The notes under the pieces were generated by a model. It was not told where the DNA came from, did no database searches, and saw nothing but the letters and a program-made list of their open reading frames with translations. This document shows positions 1 to 12,783 of a DNA stretch of 64,000 nt, in pieces. The DNA is taken from assembly GCF_001949145.1 (NCBI RefSeq), contig NW_019091486.1, positions 1,102,840 to 1,166,839 of the forward strand. Direction: 5' to 3'. Made by a program: the position numbers and the translations under genes. Every line of letters starts with the position of its first letter. Position 1 is the first letter of the stretch. The stretch comes from Acanthaster planci (Eukaryota; Echinodermata; Asteroidea; Valvatida; Acanthasteridae).

Positions 1-1622
1 TGTACCTTGTCCCCATGATCCTCCTCCTACAGGTACCCCTCCCCCAACAAACATCCCAACCTGTCACTTGGAGTCCCCACCCGCCATCCTTTACATATTT
101 CCCACATACTGTACATGTACATGTACATTTGTGTCTAAATACTGTTTATACATACATGTACATACATGTGCATTACAGGAATGCTCAGTACATACATGTA
201 TGTACTGTATGAACTACAGGGCAAGTACCCAATACAACTCAAAACTTTAACATTCAACTTTTATATTTTTTTCATAAAATTCATAGGCTTATAAGCATTA
301 ATGCCATATGAGACTACATGTATTTAAATACTGATAGAATTCCAAGAGGAAGCAAACAAGCACTCAATGGCACATTTTAACACCTACGGACCTGTGTTGC
401 AAGGAAAAACTTTAACATTTGAGGACGGCCAGACAGACAGCCCGACGGACGGAAAGAAGACCAAAATCGGTATTACATAGGCTCGCATTTGCTTCGCAGC
501 TTGCCAAAAACCCCTTTTTTCCTGCAAGGGTTGAGGGGAAACCTTGGCATTCAAGTGCAAAAAAACATTTCTTGCCTTTCAGGGGAGAAATGTTTTCCAT
601 GGGTATATATATATACATGTATATATATTTTTTTGGGGGGGGGGAACAGATGTTCCAAACAGTTGAACAACAGAACAATTCACCTTTGACACCTTCAAAG
701 TGGTGGGCACAATTGATTACTATTACACTTTCCAGGCACACTGAGTAAATCACAATCACAGTGCATGTAAGGTTCAACAGGAAATTGGGCCGGCAATTTT
801 TCAAGCAATAGCCGACCAAAGTCCAAACAAAATTAGTTGGAAATTACAAATGTACCCCTTTAGTAACAAGTATGACAGGTACAAAAGACCTTTTTACACA
901 CTGAAATGCAGCAACTCTAATTACACTCAACACCTGTTTATTCTCTAGCTGTGGGGTGTTTTTGAAGAGGCTTACATGAACATGCAGCTGAAATTTGCTT
1001 ATTTCCCTCTGGAACATGTCTCTGTCAGCACGGACCTCTATGCTCACTGAACCTTCCTCCTAAACCTCCCAGGTCCTTCAAAATCCATCAAGAGATTGGG
1101 TAGGACCGAGGAAGGAGCAGGCCAGCCACATTAACATTACTACGGTATACATGTACATTGTACATGTACATCACACATATCCATGGAGCTTGAAAGCATG
1201 AAGAATGTGCCATTGGTTTCCTACCAGTAAGCAGCAGAAGATATTGGAAGGTTCAGTCGAGGTTCCTTAGAAAATCAAATGGAGAGTTAGACCAAAGAGG
1301 TTCCTGAAAACAGCCATTACCATAGCAAGCTGGCATTTAGTCATGTTCTTTTTCAATATGAAAATGAAAAGGTCCTTCCCCCTTCACAACAAAGTACATG
1401 TATTTCCTCGCTGGATTTTTCTTTTTAAATTTTTTAATGCACCAGTATTATTCTTTCAGATCTCTGGTACTAAATATCAAATCCTTATGAACTAAACATC
1501 AAATTCTTGATTACTATATGCACAATCCTTGGGTACTAAATACCAAAACCTGCAGTACTAAATATCAAAACTTGGAGTACAAAGTATCAAATCTATGAGT
1601 GGTAAACTCAAATCCAAGAGCA

Positions 1623-1684
1623 TTAACCCTAACCCCCAGGGTGAAAACATCATATTGAAATCAGAGGACTTAGGGCTGTTAGGG
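1623..1684 (+). mobile_element. Short TTAA-type MITE (CCCTAAC ends), copy 1
   Basis: The element starts TTAA-CCCTAACCCC and ends CTGTTAGGG, with the right-hand TTAA decayed to atag. It aligns along its length with the copy at 48731-48806: both have the same ends, an inner agggtg, and a shared ttgaaat segment. TTAA targets and ends beginning with CCC are typical of non-autonomous piggyBac-like elements; the superfamily is inferred, since no transposase is present. Confidence 0.6.
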
Positions 1685-4096
1685 ATAGACGTCGAATTCT
1701 TGTGAACTAAAAACGAAATCCGTGTGATCACAGCATCACGGCAGATTCTCAATTCAGGCTACTCGTCACTTGTTAATAAATTGCTCCAGTGGTGTTTCTG
1801 TAATGCATCCTGACCATCTGGTGTTTGAGAGTAAAGGTAGTGTATGTGTGTTGGGGGGACGGGCTTGGCAAATTGAGATCAGGCCCTTGGTGAACTTACA
1901 TGTACCTGCAGCCTCTCCAGGTATCGGTATATTACCCATTGACAATGTACTAAAAGTAATATCAATGCAATTGTGGAATCTTTTTTAAGTAATAAGTGTG
2001 CTCTTTTGCCTGCATACAGTACATTTAGGTCCTTCCCTTAAATAACCCTTTCCCCCATCCACGTTTTTCTCTGGACAACAAGCTAATTACAACAAAATCC
2101 AACATGGCCTGAAAATGCAGGCCCTGAAATATTCAACAACATCAAAATGCAAAAGCAGATTTTGTTGCCTTGAATGATGTATTGGTATATATACGTGTAC
2201 ATGTAAAGTCTTGCATTATGCAGTTACACTGAGCGTGCCCTGCCCACGTTGCACGTGACTGCCTAATCCGCCTACTGGCAGCAACTTTTCACCCTAGTCA
2301 CAGCTTCTTGCTTGGAAGATAGGGCCTATTGGAAGAGCAGTTCCAGGGTGATGTCAGCTTACCGGTATCTCATTTTAATATTGTGCTTTATGCATTTTTG
2401 CTTCAATCTCTGAGATTAATTTCAATACTGATCGGGCAAAGAGAAGTTCTGCTTCAGATTACGTGCCTTTTAAAAATTGGATCTGTAGGTTGGAATTTTT
2501 TTTTGGGGGGGGGGAATTACTGTTGTTAAACCATGGTCACAGACAGTGACTTTTTATTGGCTGGGAGCTGATCATGTGATATGCTACAAGCACTTCTGTG
2601 TCATTCACGTGTCGAGTGCACAGGTGATATTGCCGGGCCACAGAAAATGATGGATATGGGTGATCTTCCCCACAGTCGGTGTGTCCTGTCTACTGCATAG
2701 CATTTGTGTAATGTAATCTTGGGAACAAGGGTGAATAGCTGTGATGGTACTACGCGCCAATTACTGTAGATATGTGCAGAAAATCAAAGCCCTGTGTCCA
2801 TTTGCATGTGCTACTCTCTTCACTCTGACCATGACGGAAACCCGCGGGTTATTAAACTTCTGTACGAGCACCCTACTCGGCTCGTGGAACATGAGTACAC
2901 ATATGCTCCAATCACTGTTTCAACTGCAATCGCCATTGCTGTTCATATAAAACACTCATACCATTGTCTCTATTTGGTGTAAATAATGTACAAACCACCG
3001 TGGGCCCCTACACCATAGGCAACAATTGTTAAGCGCTGAATGAACTGCGTATTCGATTATGTGCCCATTCCAGCCTGGACTATTTCTTTTAGCTCTGTGA
3101 CAGCTATACAAAATTGCCACAAAAATGCGATAAAAATTTTTGGTTTAAATGTCCACATTTAATTTGGGCCACACGCACACTACGCAAAGCATGACAGGTC
3201 ATGCCAGCAAACTGGCCAGCAGTGTCTGTATATTGCATGGCACACATGTATGATGTGCATGTATCTCGTCGGTGGGTGAGAGACCTCTTGTTGTGGCAGC
3301 AATTTGTGGAAACACGTCACTTAATGTACAACCTCAAAATACAAATTCATGAACACGGAAAATACATACATATGTAGACAAGAGAGATCAAGTTCTGTTT
3401 AGATTATTTTTGCAGAAATCTTTTATTCAAATCGATGTTTTTTTACCGTTAACTGCAAGGCACGCTGCAGGGTACGGTACCAACGCCATTTGGCCAGTCA
3501 TATGCAGACTGGTTTCTGCGTTTCCATCATGCTATCTTTGCCAATTTCAGTGTGTGGCATGCATGGTGGGAACAAGTTCAGCATTGCTTAATTGAGTATT
3601 ATTAAACCCATCGTTTCACCATGGCAACAGTGAATTGTGAAGGGAACTTTGGAAAAACAATGAAGATTGTTCTCAAAAACAGTGAATGTACATGCACATG
3701 TACATGTAGGCGAACAAATACTGGTAAATGGTAGCATTTTTGGTAAAAATGGTTGTTGAGCTACATGTACATGCATGTATTTAGGAAAAGAAAGAATAGA
3801 CAACAATATCGTTTTAACCTTTTTTTTTAATTTTTGTTTCTAAAGTTACAGTACCAATAAAAAGTTCAGGGTTGCTCCGTAAAAACAGGGTTGGTGGGAT
3901 ATAAAACCGGAAACAGAACCATCACTCTGCATTACATTGTTTTTTGCCTTACTGTGTACATTTGTATTTTGTACATACATGTATCTCACAAAGAGGCTCC
4001 ATATAAAATCATGCATAATAACAACACACAGTGAGGCCTAGTTGACTTGCACTATTTGCAGATGAAGGAACGTCACCATTGGAGAAGAAAGTGTCA

Positions 4097-4155
4097 TTAA
4101 CCCTAACACTCCTCAGTCCTCCAACAGGTGAAGGATTGAGGAGGGTTAGGGTTAA
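4097..4155 (+). mobile_element. Short TTAA-type hairpin MITE (CCCTAACACTCCTC ends)
   Basis: A 59-base near-perfect inverted repeat: TTAACCCTAACACTCCTCA on the left, and its complement on the right ending GGGTTAGGGTTAA, with a loop of about five bases. Both TTAA duplications are intact. The same element lies in opposite orientation at 50815-50873. It shares the CCCTAAC tip with the copies at 1623 and 48731 but has a different interior, so it is a sister subfamily. Confidence 0.7.
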
Positions 4156-4990
4156 AGAAAAAAGTAAACCCCCCAACACAACAAAACAAACTTATGGACA
4201 GGCCCCAACTACTCACATCATTTGCTAGGTTGCCTGAGGCACCAAAAAATCTTCTCTGGCATTTTGACCTTCCAGGGTATCCATTTTTTCCCCCAACTTT
4301 AATTAAATATCAACTGCGTCACTTCACAGGTAAATTTGAGCAAGCACTGATCCGAGCTTTGCCAGATTGGGCAATTAAAAAAACAAATTTCAGCCAGGCC
4401 TGCTTCGGGGGAAAATATCATTTTGATACAAGGAATCCTGCGTTCTCCCACTGCTGTCTCTACAGTGCTCAACAAACAGGCTCAAGCCCCGTCTGAGCAC
4501 TTCAAATGTGTTCAAATATTTGTCCAACGTTTGACTTGACGTGATTAGCTGATTGAAAGGGATCATCTGAGAGCTTTTTGGTAAGGAAAACACTGAAACT
4601 CAGCCCCCACTTGCACATCGTTAAGAAATGTAAACCTGCCAAAAATCAGGATTCGTTTTCAAAATTAAAATCAGTGAAGACAAGTTTAAAAAGACTGCCC
4701 AATGACAACAAACTCATGAAGTTAAAGTAAAGACAGAAACTGTCGACAAACCAAAAGATATTTTGCAAAAAAAGGAAAAAAAATGGTTTTGCTACAATAA
4801 GATAACGTGCTTGAAAGCGACAGGCACCACTAAAATGCAAACTACATGCAGGAACAGGGAAAAACATACAGGAATATATACATGAAGGCATGGCGACTTG
4901 CCAGAGAACCATTTGTCCAAGTATCCCCCCTTCTTCCATGACGCCGACTGCAATTCTGAAATTCTTGAATTTTCCCACAGATCTACTTAC

Positions 4991-5114
4991 AGCAACTGGA
5001 TCCGAAAAGTCAGGCAGGTCATACAGCAAGAAGGCTGACAGGCCTGAGGCAATGACGCAGACTACAATGGCCAAGCAGAGTAAGAGGGGATGTTGACTGA
5101 TCAGCTGAGCATAG
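4991..5114 (-). CDS. Dispatched-like gene, exon with first membrane helix and LPDFSDP motif
   Basis: On the minus strand the exon follows an acceptor in a pyrimidine-rich context (tctgttcatacag) and ends at an ideal donor (gtaagt). It has 124 bases: one base completing a split Ser codon, then 41 codons. Residues around LLLCLAIVVCVIASGLSAFL form a clear transmembrane helix, and LPDFSDP follows at once. The frame remains open past the donor as a longer ORF, but the similarity stops exactly at the donor, as expected for a real exon. This is the best-supported part of the gene. Confidence 0.78.
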
Positions 5115-6007
5115 CTGTATGAACAGAGAGATTGGAGGAGGGATGGCGTTAACTCTCTGGTTTTCTGCAGTCACCTTCCTAAATGTGACAAACTCCAATG
5201 ACAGCGGCATGTGAGTCCCGTCTCACAGAATCCACAGCAAACTTTGTACACTGCAACATCTGGTTTGCCCTTTTCAAATGCAATTTCATTAAGTGCACAG
5301 TATGCACAGTATGCACAGTACTTTTCAAGAGCTTGTCAGGAAAAAAAATCCTAAACTTCCTTGCTTGAATGGGACTAAAATGCACACCCTTCTGATTGTC
5401 TTCCTGAAAAAATCCAATGAAAAATTTGCACACTGTTGGACATGAATGGAAAATGGAAATTCAGGGAAAGCAAAACATATCTGATCTCTCAACAGATGAC
5501 TTTTTCCCTATTTTGGATTTAGTAGACTGCATATTTTGGGTGGATTTATCTTCAAGGATGGACATGATCGTAAAGTACCTTTACATGCAGTATGAGTATT
5601 TGGAAGTTGAAAAGAATTAACTGGAAGAATTCATGGTTCATGAGTTACAAAAAACTCTTTCTAAAGAAACTGTGACTTTCTTTTACCCTTGACAAAGATT
5701 CTGCTCGGATTGAAATGTCAGGCCCTCCTACATTTTAAAGCTGCGACTGATTGATACTCTGTCCAGCAGATAAATGTATATTAAAATGTACATCAACGTG
5801 GGTAAACATGTCTGAATGTATACATGTACATGTACATAGCCTATGTACATGTGTGTATGTTACGAGAGAACACACTTCTTTGAGTGACCAACAAATACAA
5901 GAGGATAGTCACCTGAAACAGCATCGATGGCGCAGGCTACACGCCCACGGCCTGCGAAAGCCATTCCAGCCATGCCGGCTAGTTCCCGATGCATCTCTGA
6001 CCTTCAT
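4991..6007 (-). CDS. Dispatched-like sterol-sensing/RND-family membrane protein, N-terminal part (two exons)
   Basis: Dispatched proteins are twelve-pass membrane proteins of the patched/RND permease family that release cholesterol-modified Hedgehog from secreting cells. Two exons join in phase to give 73 codons: a short N-terminal cytoplasmic stretch rich in Arg and Cys, then SYAQLISQHP, a hydrophobic helix of about 22 residues, and the extracellular start YDLPDFSDPVA. A membrane helix followed directly by LPDFSDP is what I know from the start of Dispatched proteins. The following conserved GFEPRGT segment would be the next exon, but I did not find it between 1 and 4990, so the gene continues in unrecognised exons or off the left edge. 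The start codon choice is an inference. Family assignment rests on one short motif plus topology; another patched-related protein is possible. Confidence 0.7.
5913..6007 (-). CDS. Probable first coding exon of the Dispatched-like gene
   Basis: This exon encodes 31 codons plus two bases (AG) that join with the C of the next exon to make Ser, so the phases match. An in-frame TGA lies 15 bases upstream of the ATG, so this is the first possible start in the exon. The donor is cag|gtgact. The product is basic and ends in RHRCCF, compatible with a cytoplasmic membrane-proximal segment. The evidence is only phase agreement, a start codon and position; no conserved motif proves it, and the true first exon could lie elsewhere. 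Confidence 0.42.
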
Positions 6008-9000
6008 GTTGAGGCTGTGGAGTCAGTGACCACAGTGTGGGCTGTCTGTCTACTCACAGGCATCTTGGTGTTTTGTTTCTCTCTCTACTTCTGGGAGGTG
6101 ATGATTCAATGTTTGGATGGCCCTCACTGAAGCGGTGCTCAGCCTGGTGAGGAGAGCACAAAAATAATAATAATAATAAAACCCCGACATAAATGCAAAA
6201 CATTTTCTTTTTAATTTGGTCTTGGTTTTTGTCCCAGAGGGGCTCCTGGTGAGACAGGATGCTGTGGTCAACTCGAAGCGTCTGTGTGGGAATCATGAGT
6301 GGCGGGGGAGGGGGGAAATAGATCAGGAGAGCCTGTTACATGTACATGTAACAGGCTGAAAGTGTGTCAAGAGGTAACCTGGGGGGAAATGGATGGGGAC
6401 TCAATAGAATAGCAGGAAGAAGGGGGGGATTACATGTATATGTACATATCAGTGGAAAGGAGCCTAATGTGGAATGACAAAAAGTTGTGGAGAGAACTTG
6501 GAAAGGAATGAATCTAGACAAAGGACGGGAAGCAGGGAGAATATGCAGAACTGCAGATCAAAATTTCTGCCTGCTGAGCAACTGAGGGATTTTTTAACCT
6601 CTGTTGGCATTAAAAGGGAAAGGTTGAAAAAAAAAATTGGCTTCACAGGTGTGGGCACCGACACAAATGTGCACGTGATGGCGGGGACGGGGGAAGGGGC
6701 ACTGGAATGATGACGAAAGGCTCATTAGGGTAAGAGGTGTTGTCCCGACAGAAGGGGGGGTGAAAGGAGAAGAGGACAGTGAGCAGGAGGACATGACAGC
6801 CCTGGGGGAGGATTTGATGAGGGGGAGGTGAGAGGGAAAGATGAGACTGAAAGATACAAAAAACAAAGCAGACAATTCTTCAGTGATACATGTATGATTG
6901 CATCTGGTACAGGTCCCATTAGTACTTTGTCCGTGGACACGTACCGGTAGTACATGTGGTGAATGAGTAGACAGCGTCAGATTTTTAATGACTGCATACC
7001 GGTAGAATTCCACCGGAAAATGAGGAGAGATGTTGTGAGGCCTTTTCAATGCCGCTATCCTGTGACCTTCAATTTTGTTGCATTAATGCATTTAATTCAG
7101 CAGCAGAAGTGAATGGCCACACAGTAGGGCAGATTTTTTTTTTTTTTTTGAGGGGAGGGGGGGCTTTTTTTTCCCGGAACACTGAATTCACTACTTTGTC
7201 ACGACTGAATTGAGTGTCCGTGATGATGCATCCGTTACCGTGGTTTCCAAGCTTTTGCTTAATGTGGGCACCTTGCTGTACACAACAGCCGAGGCATTTG
7301 GGAAAGCTTATGAGTTTAAAGGACACAGGCTCCCTTTGGGATTTTTGGGGCAAGAGAGCTAAGAAAAAAAATGCATCAAAAACATTTCCAGCAGTGCAAA
7401 AAAGGAATTTAGAAATACCCTTCCAGCCCACAGGGACATGTGGCCATAATGTATTTCCTGTGCACAGGTACGTGTTTATGTGAAGACAACACAATTTGGA
7501 AAGCGTGTGTACTCGTACTCTGTAAAAAGGCTTTCAGACTTGATTTCTTTGCAAAACACCCATAATGCAAGAGGCCAGACTTCTAAAAGGAAAATTATTA
7601 TCATTTACAGTGTTTCGCCTTCCACTTGACGTATCCTACTGTACATGATGTACTGGTTCCAGTACATGTACGGTGGAATGTGTACCCTACACCAGACACC
7701 TACAGTTGTACATGTATCATACACGACATTTCATCACTGAAAAAGTTGGTATCAAGTCTGATTCACAGCCATGGCTCAAAGTGTAGACTTGACTTTACAT
7801 TGACAAATTGCAACAGTTCTTTCACATCAGACGTGTTGCACATTGACGTGGACAATGTACAGTATGTATATGTAAGTACATGAACAGTACAGCATGCCCG
7901 TGCCATGATAACGAGCACGCACTGGCTCTGTGCATACATGTACACTGTACATGTACATGTACCGTACATACCGTACTGCAAACTTTAATGCTAATGCTCG
8001 GGTATACATGTACACGGTATCCACTTCATGCCTGATCCACCATGCCCATTTTGGCGGCACAATGTTAATGTGCACAAATGGGAAAAACATGGCCATCTAA
8101 AGATTTGAAGTCAAGTCTACAACTGAAAGAGGAAGAATTGAAGAAAAAACCACGGGGGAGTGGGGTGAAAAAGCTCTCTCGCTAAAAAAAAGCTCTTGAC
8201 CATGTATCCTGCCACAGAACTCGCAATTACCCGGATGATGACAAGAACTCCCAGATGGAGTGAGGGCCCTTCATCACACATTACAGCTTCTTCAACCTCA
8301 AATCCAGTGCTCAACTGGCCCATACCAGGCAAGAGCTTGAGGCTGACAGCACTCACACCCTCCTGTCACTTACATGTACATGTACCTATACATACATGTA
8401 CATGTAGATATACAGGTATCACCAAAAAACAGTTCTCACAGCCAGAACAAAAAACACATCTCTGGAAACAGCAGCAAAAAAAGGGTTTTGGTAACGGCAA
8501 GTTTTGTGATTTTCTTCAGTGACACAAGAGAGTGAATTCTTGAAGTTGAAAGGGGACGCAAAGAGTCAAATGGTTTGGATTTGGACTGTTTAAAAAGAAA
8601 TGAGTGCTTTGCATGCACGTACACCTGTACCGGTAGACACATGACATCAAAGATACACAAAGACATCCCAAGGAAGACGACAAAACAAACCTCACAACAA
8701 ACCCATGAACTCTGAAATCATTTTCAACAAAATCCTTGTTTTCCCTAAAAAATGTTCCCTTTTAATGTTTTTCTGGAAAACTTGCTGTGATTGCATGGGG
8801 CATTTATGGGAAACTTGTTTAACTACATGTACATGTAAGAAAGTACTAGTACATGTACATGTAAGTCGTAACTACATGTACAAAACCTGTATCTTGCAGC
8901 ATTTCACAAATAAAAAGGAAACTACATGTACATGTACATGTACCTGCAGTACAACAGCACCGGTAATCTCCAGAATACACCCTAAAATACATTGCAATAT

Positions 9001-10974
9001 GCATGTACCGGTACATTGTACATGTACGTGTAATCTTTAAAATTTGCATTAATTAAATCCCTAGAAACATATGCTACGTGTTTTCATGTCTCTGTCTCAT
9101 AAAATGTGACAACAGGCTCTTCTTGTTGCTAAATACATGTACATCTTAGCATGCATCTCATACATGTATGAGAAAACCTTTTACATTAAACAATTTGAGT
9201 ACAACCATACGAGTATGCAACTCAATGTACCGTACATCGTTCCAGTGTTTTCCACAGTGTGGAAATCTGACACACTGCCAAGAATATTCTTTGCCTGCAC
9301 TATGATTGTTTGGCAGGCAAAAGTTGTCTGAGCGTTTAATGAAAACTCAACGTAATTTTGCTGGAACTACATGTACGGTATACACGTACATGTAGAGTGA
9401 AAAGGTGTGGAGAAGTTCCATAGGACATGTACATGTATATGTAGGAAGGCCCATGTGAGTTGAAAGGAGTTAAAACAGGCATTCTAGCTTGCAACTCCAA
9501 GCAGTCAAGATTAAGTTACGTTAGGCCAGAGTAATTTTGATTTAATCATTAACAGCATGCTGGTAACCACAAAGGTTTTCCAGAGTCTTTTGCTCATCAG
9601 GTTTTTTCTCCAGGTTTTAGTCCAGTGGCCATTTACATTGTACCGGTATATAACTCTGAAACAAGGCAGGCTTGGATAAAACTTTGATTACACACCTACA
9701 TGTAGCATTCGATTCCAACAATTATTACTGTTGGAAATGTTTGTGCTTATTGCCCTGTAAACACTCGAATAAAATTCAGCTCCATCTGCTGCAGGCAAGC
9801 TACCGGTACATGTACACATACATTGTATACCCTATGTAAAGGTGTACTGAGATGTGTTTTCCATTGAGTCTGAGGGAGTACTGTATTAGACTTGACAAGT
9901 TGTTTCTATAGGAAGAGGACAGGACTTACACAAATGGTGCATGTACCGGTACACGTACATGTACATGTACTGGTACAATGTACATGTATATGTATGCTGT
10001 ATCATATGCTAAAGTCTACCGTAAACCCATATTCTTTGTGAGAAAGTGCTGACAGAGCATGGAGTTTTGATATGGATTTTTTTTAAACTTTAAATACTTC
10101 CTTAAATTTTGATTGCATTTGCAAAAACAGTAGAGCAACTCTATGTTCAAAACATATCACCTTAAACATGCTAGTACTCGTACATATACTCGTACGTACA
10201 TGTATATGGGTGTGGGTACATAGATAGAGATTTCCCTGCGACATGAACAAATATGTGTACCTTTAATTCTGCCTTGCTTGTTTTCCACCACGAACAACTT
10301 GAGACGAAAACAGATTCAATTTCATTGGACCTCAGGGAAGGCTCCTCAATTTAATGCTGCGGGTATATGATTTTCTACTCAGATGTCTCCCGCACTAACT
10401 CGCGCACACACATACATGTAAATGTATGTGTACATGTAGTACATGTACACTACATGTACATCAGCAAGTTATATACCCTCTCACTCAAAACACGGTTTAA
10501 TCTGGGTTACTGCTGTGTACATGCATAAACTACAGGTACAAGGCATTTTGAGACGCTTTATGGTAATCTGCCTGTCTGCTTTTCAGTGACTTTTCTTCAA
10601 CTGTAAATTTATTAAAATTTATTTAAATTTACGTAAATATATTTTGCTGATCGTTAAAAATGTAACCAGCACAAACTTCTTAAGTAAAGAACACTGTATG
10701 TACACGTACATGTAGCTTTTCTTAGCTAGTTTTAAACAGTTTCTCTTTCTAAGTCACATGTGTAATACATGTAAGTGCACACAAAAGTACTGGTACCATA
10801 TAGTAAAACCTCCCCGTGGGAGTAAAATAAGGGATCATCACTTTAACGTGTAGTCATCCATTTCTTTTCACTCGTTTCTTTTAATTCTATAAGAACTTTA
10901 TGTTTTATGAGTCTTGACAATATTGCCACGTTTGATGTGCCAAATTGTTCCGGCAGACACAAGGAAATTATGCT
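6008..10974. other. Gene-poor stretch rich in TACATGTA and TACCGGTA words
   Basis: No coding similarity recognised. The stretch holds an AAT microsatellite near 6167-6181, a long T/G/T homopolymer patch at 7134-7164, and dense TACATGTA clusters around 7650-7990, 8380-8410, 8820-9030 and 9945-10000. One frame near 8231-8342 on the minus strand has splice-like borders and is listed under findings as a weak candidate exon. Confidence 0.5.
7640..9040. repeat. Dense cluster of TACATGTA/TACCGGTA palindromic words
   Basis: Many short runs of alternating GTAC/ATGT occur here, for example repeated TACATG units near 7930-7965, 8373-8405, 8823-8880 and 8920-8945, often next to TACCGGTA. They are not one tandem array but many separate short ones. 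Because CAT/ATG and TGT/ACA are abundant, they create chance ORFs rich in Met-Tyr and Thr-Cys, which should not be read as genes. Confidence 0.75.
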
Positions 10975-11402
10975 TTAACCCCTTGACGACAGGAATTTCT
11001 TCCCGAAAGAAAGCCGACTCCAAGAATTCCAGACTCACTTGGCCACGAAGGCCACCTGCCAAACCGCAAATTCTCGGTTTGTGGCCCTGCGTGCTCTGCA
11101 CGCTTTGAATTACACGGTGAAAAGGCTGATTGTTCGGTGGCATGCGGCTCTACTCAAGCTTCCACATTCCCGTTGCCTCTTTTCAAAGTGGGGACTATTG
11201 TGAAGCTGGTGATTATGATGCAAATTCGGTCTTTTCATTTTTGGGCTACACACAAAGGCCAATGACCATATATATAAGAGCCAGGGTCTGCCTTCTTTCA
11301 CCGTGTTCGCTCAAGCGTGGGCCGAGAACAATAGCTGAAAAGCGGGCTGAGGATCTCAATTTTTACAGCGGCTCTATCTGCGTCCCGGCACGAAGGGGTT
11401 AA
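10975..11402 (+). mobile_element. TTAA-flanked MITE family (CCCCTTGACGAC ends), full copy
   Basis: The element begins TTAACCCCTTGACGACAGG and ends CCCGGCACGAAGGGGTTAA, so imperfect terminal inverted repeats are flanked by TTAA on both sides. It is about 428 bases and has no coding capacity. A second copy at 59961-60310 is highly similar along its whole length. The interior includes a TATA-like tatatataag at about 11268-11278. TTAA targeting suggests a piggyBac-like origin, as an inference. Confidence 0.8.
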
Positions 11403-12783
11403 ACACAAGGACAAGTGCAAGGCTACAGGTAATTTACTTTGCAAAGTATTAAGGTGATCGATATAAGACAAACTCAGTCTCTGAATGTTGTAATTCAACA
11501 ACACCTCAATTGCAATGACAAATTCTCTGCAATTGTAAACTTACCCAGTACAATGTACATGTACCATACATGTACATGTACATTACATGCATGTACATGT
11601 ACCAGTACATACCAGTCCATGTACATATACATGTACATTCAGGCAGAACCTCAAGTGAGGTCAGGACTATCTTTTAAACAACTCACGGTGAGGAGAAGAA
11701 AACAACAACACTTTTCATGGGCTTGAAAGTCTCAAGATGAAACAAATTTAATTTTGCCCTGAAACATTAGACACTTCCAAAAATAATTTGAAATACTACA
11801 GGTACCAATTGCACAGAATTGACCTCTAAATTACGAAGATGAAAGTTTCTTACATCCAAGAGACAAACAATGGATGTACACGTACAGGCATCCACAGACA
11901 CGTACAGACAATGTTTGGAAAGAATACAGTAAGCACACTGTCGCACGACAGCAGCATTCTCTATCAGGTGGTTCAGGAATTGAGGATTAAAGGCCAACTT
12001 CAATGTACCAGTACATAAAAGACTTGGAGCTGATTTGTAATTTTGTTTTTACTTTTGGCCCTCGAAAATATAGAAAACTGTGAGTGGAACTTTTAAATGG
12101 AAGGAACACGAGAAATAATGTATTCTGTCTAACTACATGTACCTGTTTAAACAAGCAATGTCTTTGCCCACGTAAAAAATTTACAGTAAAGGCTAAAACT
12201 GAATCTGCCTTAAAAAGGAACCATTTCCAATTCATTTCTACTCACCTTTGGATGCTGCAGCCCCACTGTGCACACTTTCAAACAAATGGGACTGTCAAAA
12301 CACTTGAATATGCATCTAGATCAGATGCACAAACAGGAAGTAGGCCTAATATGAAATTCTAGCTGGCACAAAATCAATAATATGAAGTCAATTTTAATCG
12401 GTTTGAGCAAAGCCCTTCACCATTCTTCACTTAAATAAATAAGGTCCAATTTCAACCGCAACTCACCTCTTACTCAACCACAGACAATTGTCCTGTCACT
12501 CAAGAGAAGCCACATTCACGAGAAACAACAAAACTGCACATCCCACGTCAAATGCTAGTGAGGCTAAAGAGAAAAAAACCGAAGCCAATGCTAGGAGGCT
12601 CCTCTCTCCAATGTGAACATGGTAAAATGCATTGAAAAGGCAAACACAGGGCAGCCACACACAAAATTTCAAGCAGGTTTGCCACTCAATTTCAAGTATT
12701 TTGGAACCTCCCCCCCCCAAAAACAATGTCAGCAACAAATTTCCTCTTGGCAGACTGATGCAGGAGATTCGAGCTTCCTGGCC

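Larger units (their letters stand above)
1..4990. other. No recognised gene; presumed intron or 3' flank of the Dispatched-like gene
   Basis: Apart from two small TTAA-flanked hairpin elements (1623-1684 and 4097-4155), this stretch shows scattered TACATGTA words, a T9G10 homopolymer junction at 2496-2514, and AT-rich unique sequence. It should contain further exons of the Dispatched-like gene if the gene is compact, but no motif of that family was found on the minus strand. One weak candidate exon (976-1046) is described under findings. Confidence 0.5.

Noticed and set aside
11130-11402. 90-codon frame within the TTAA MITE, also present in the copy at 59930-60310
   Set aside because: Open in both copies only because they are copies of the same element; no domain and no start context.
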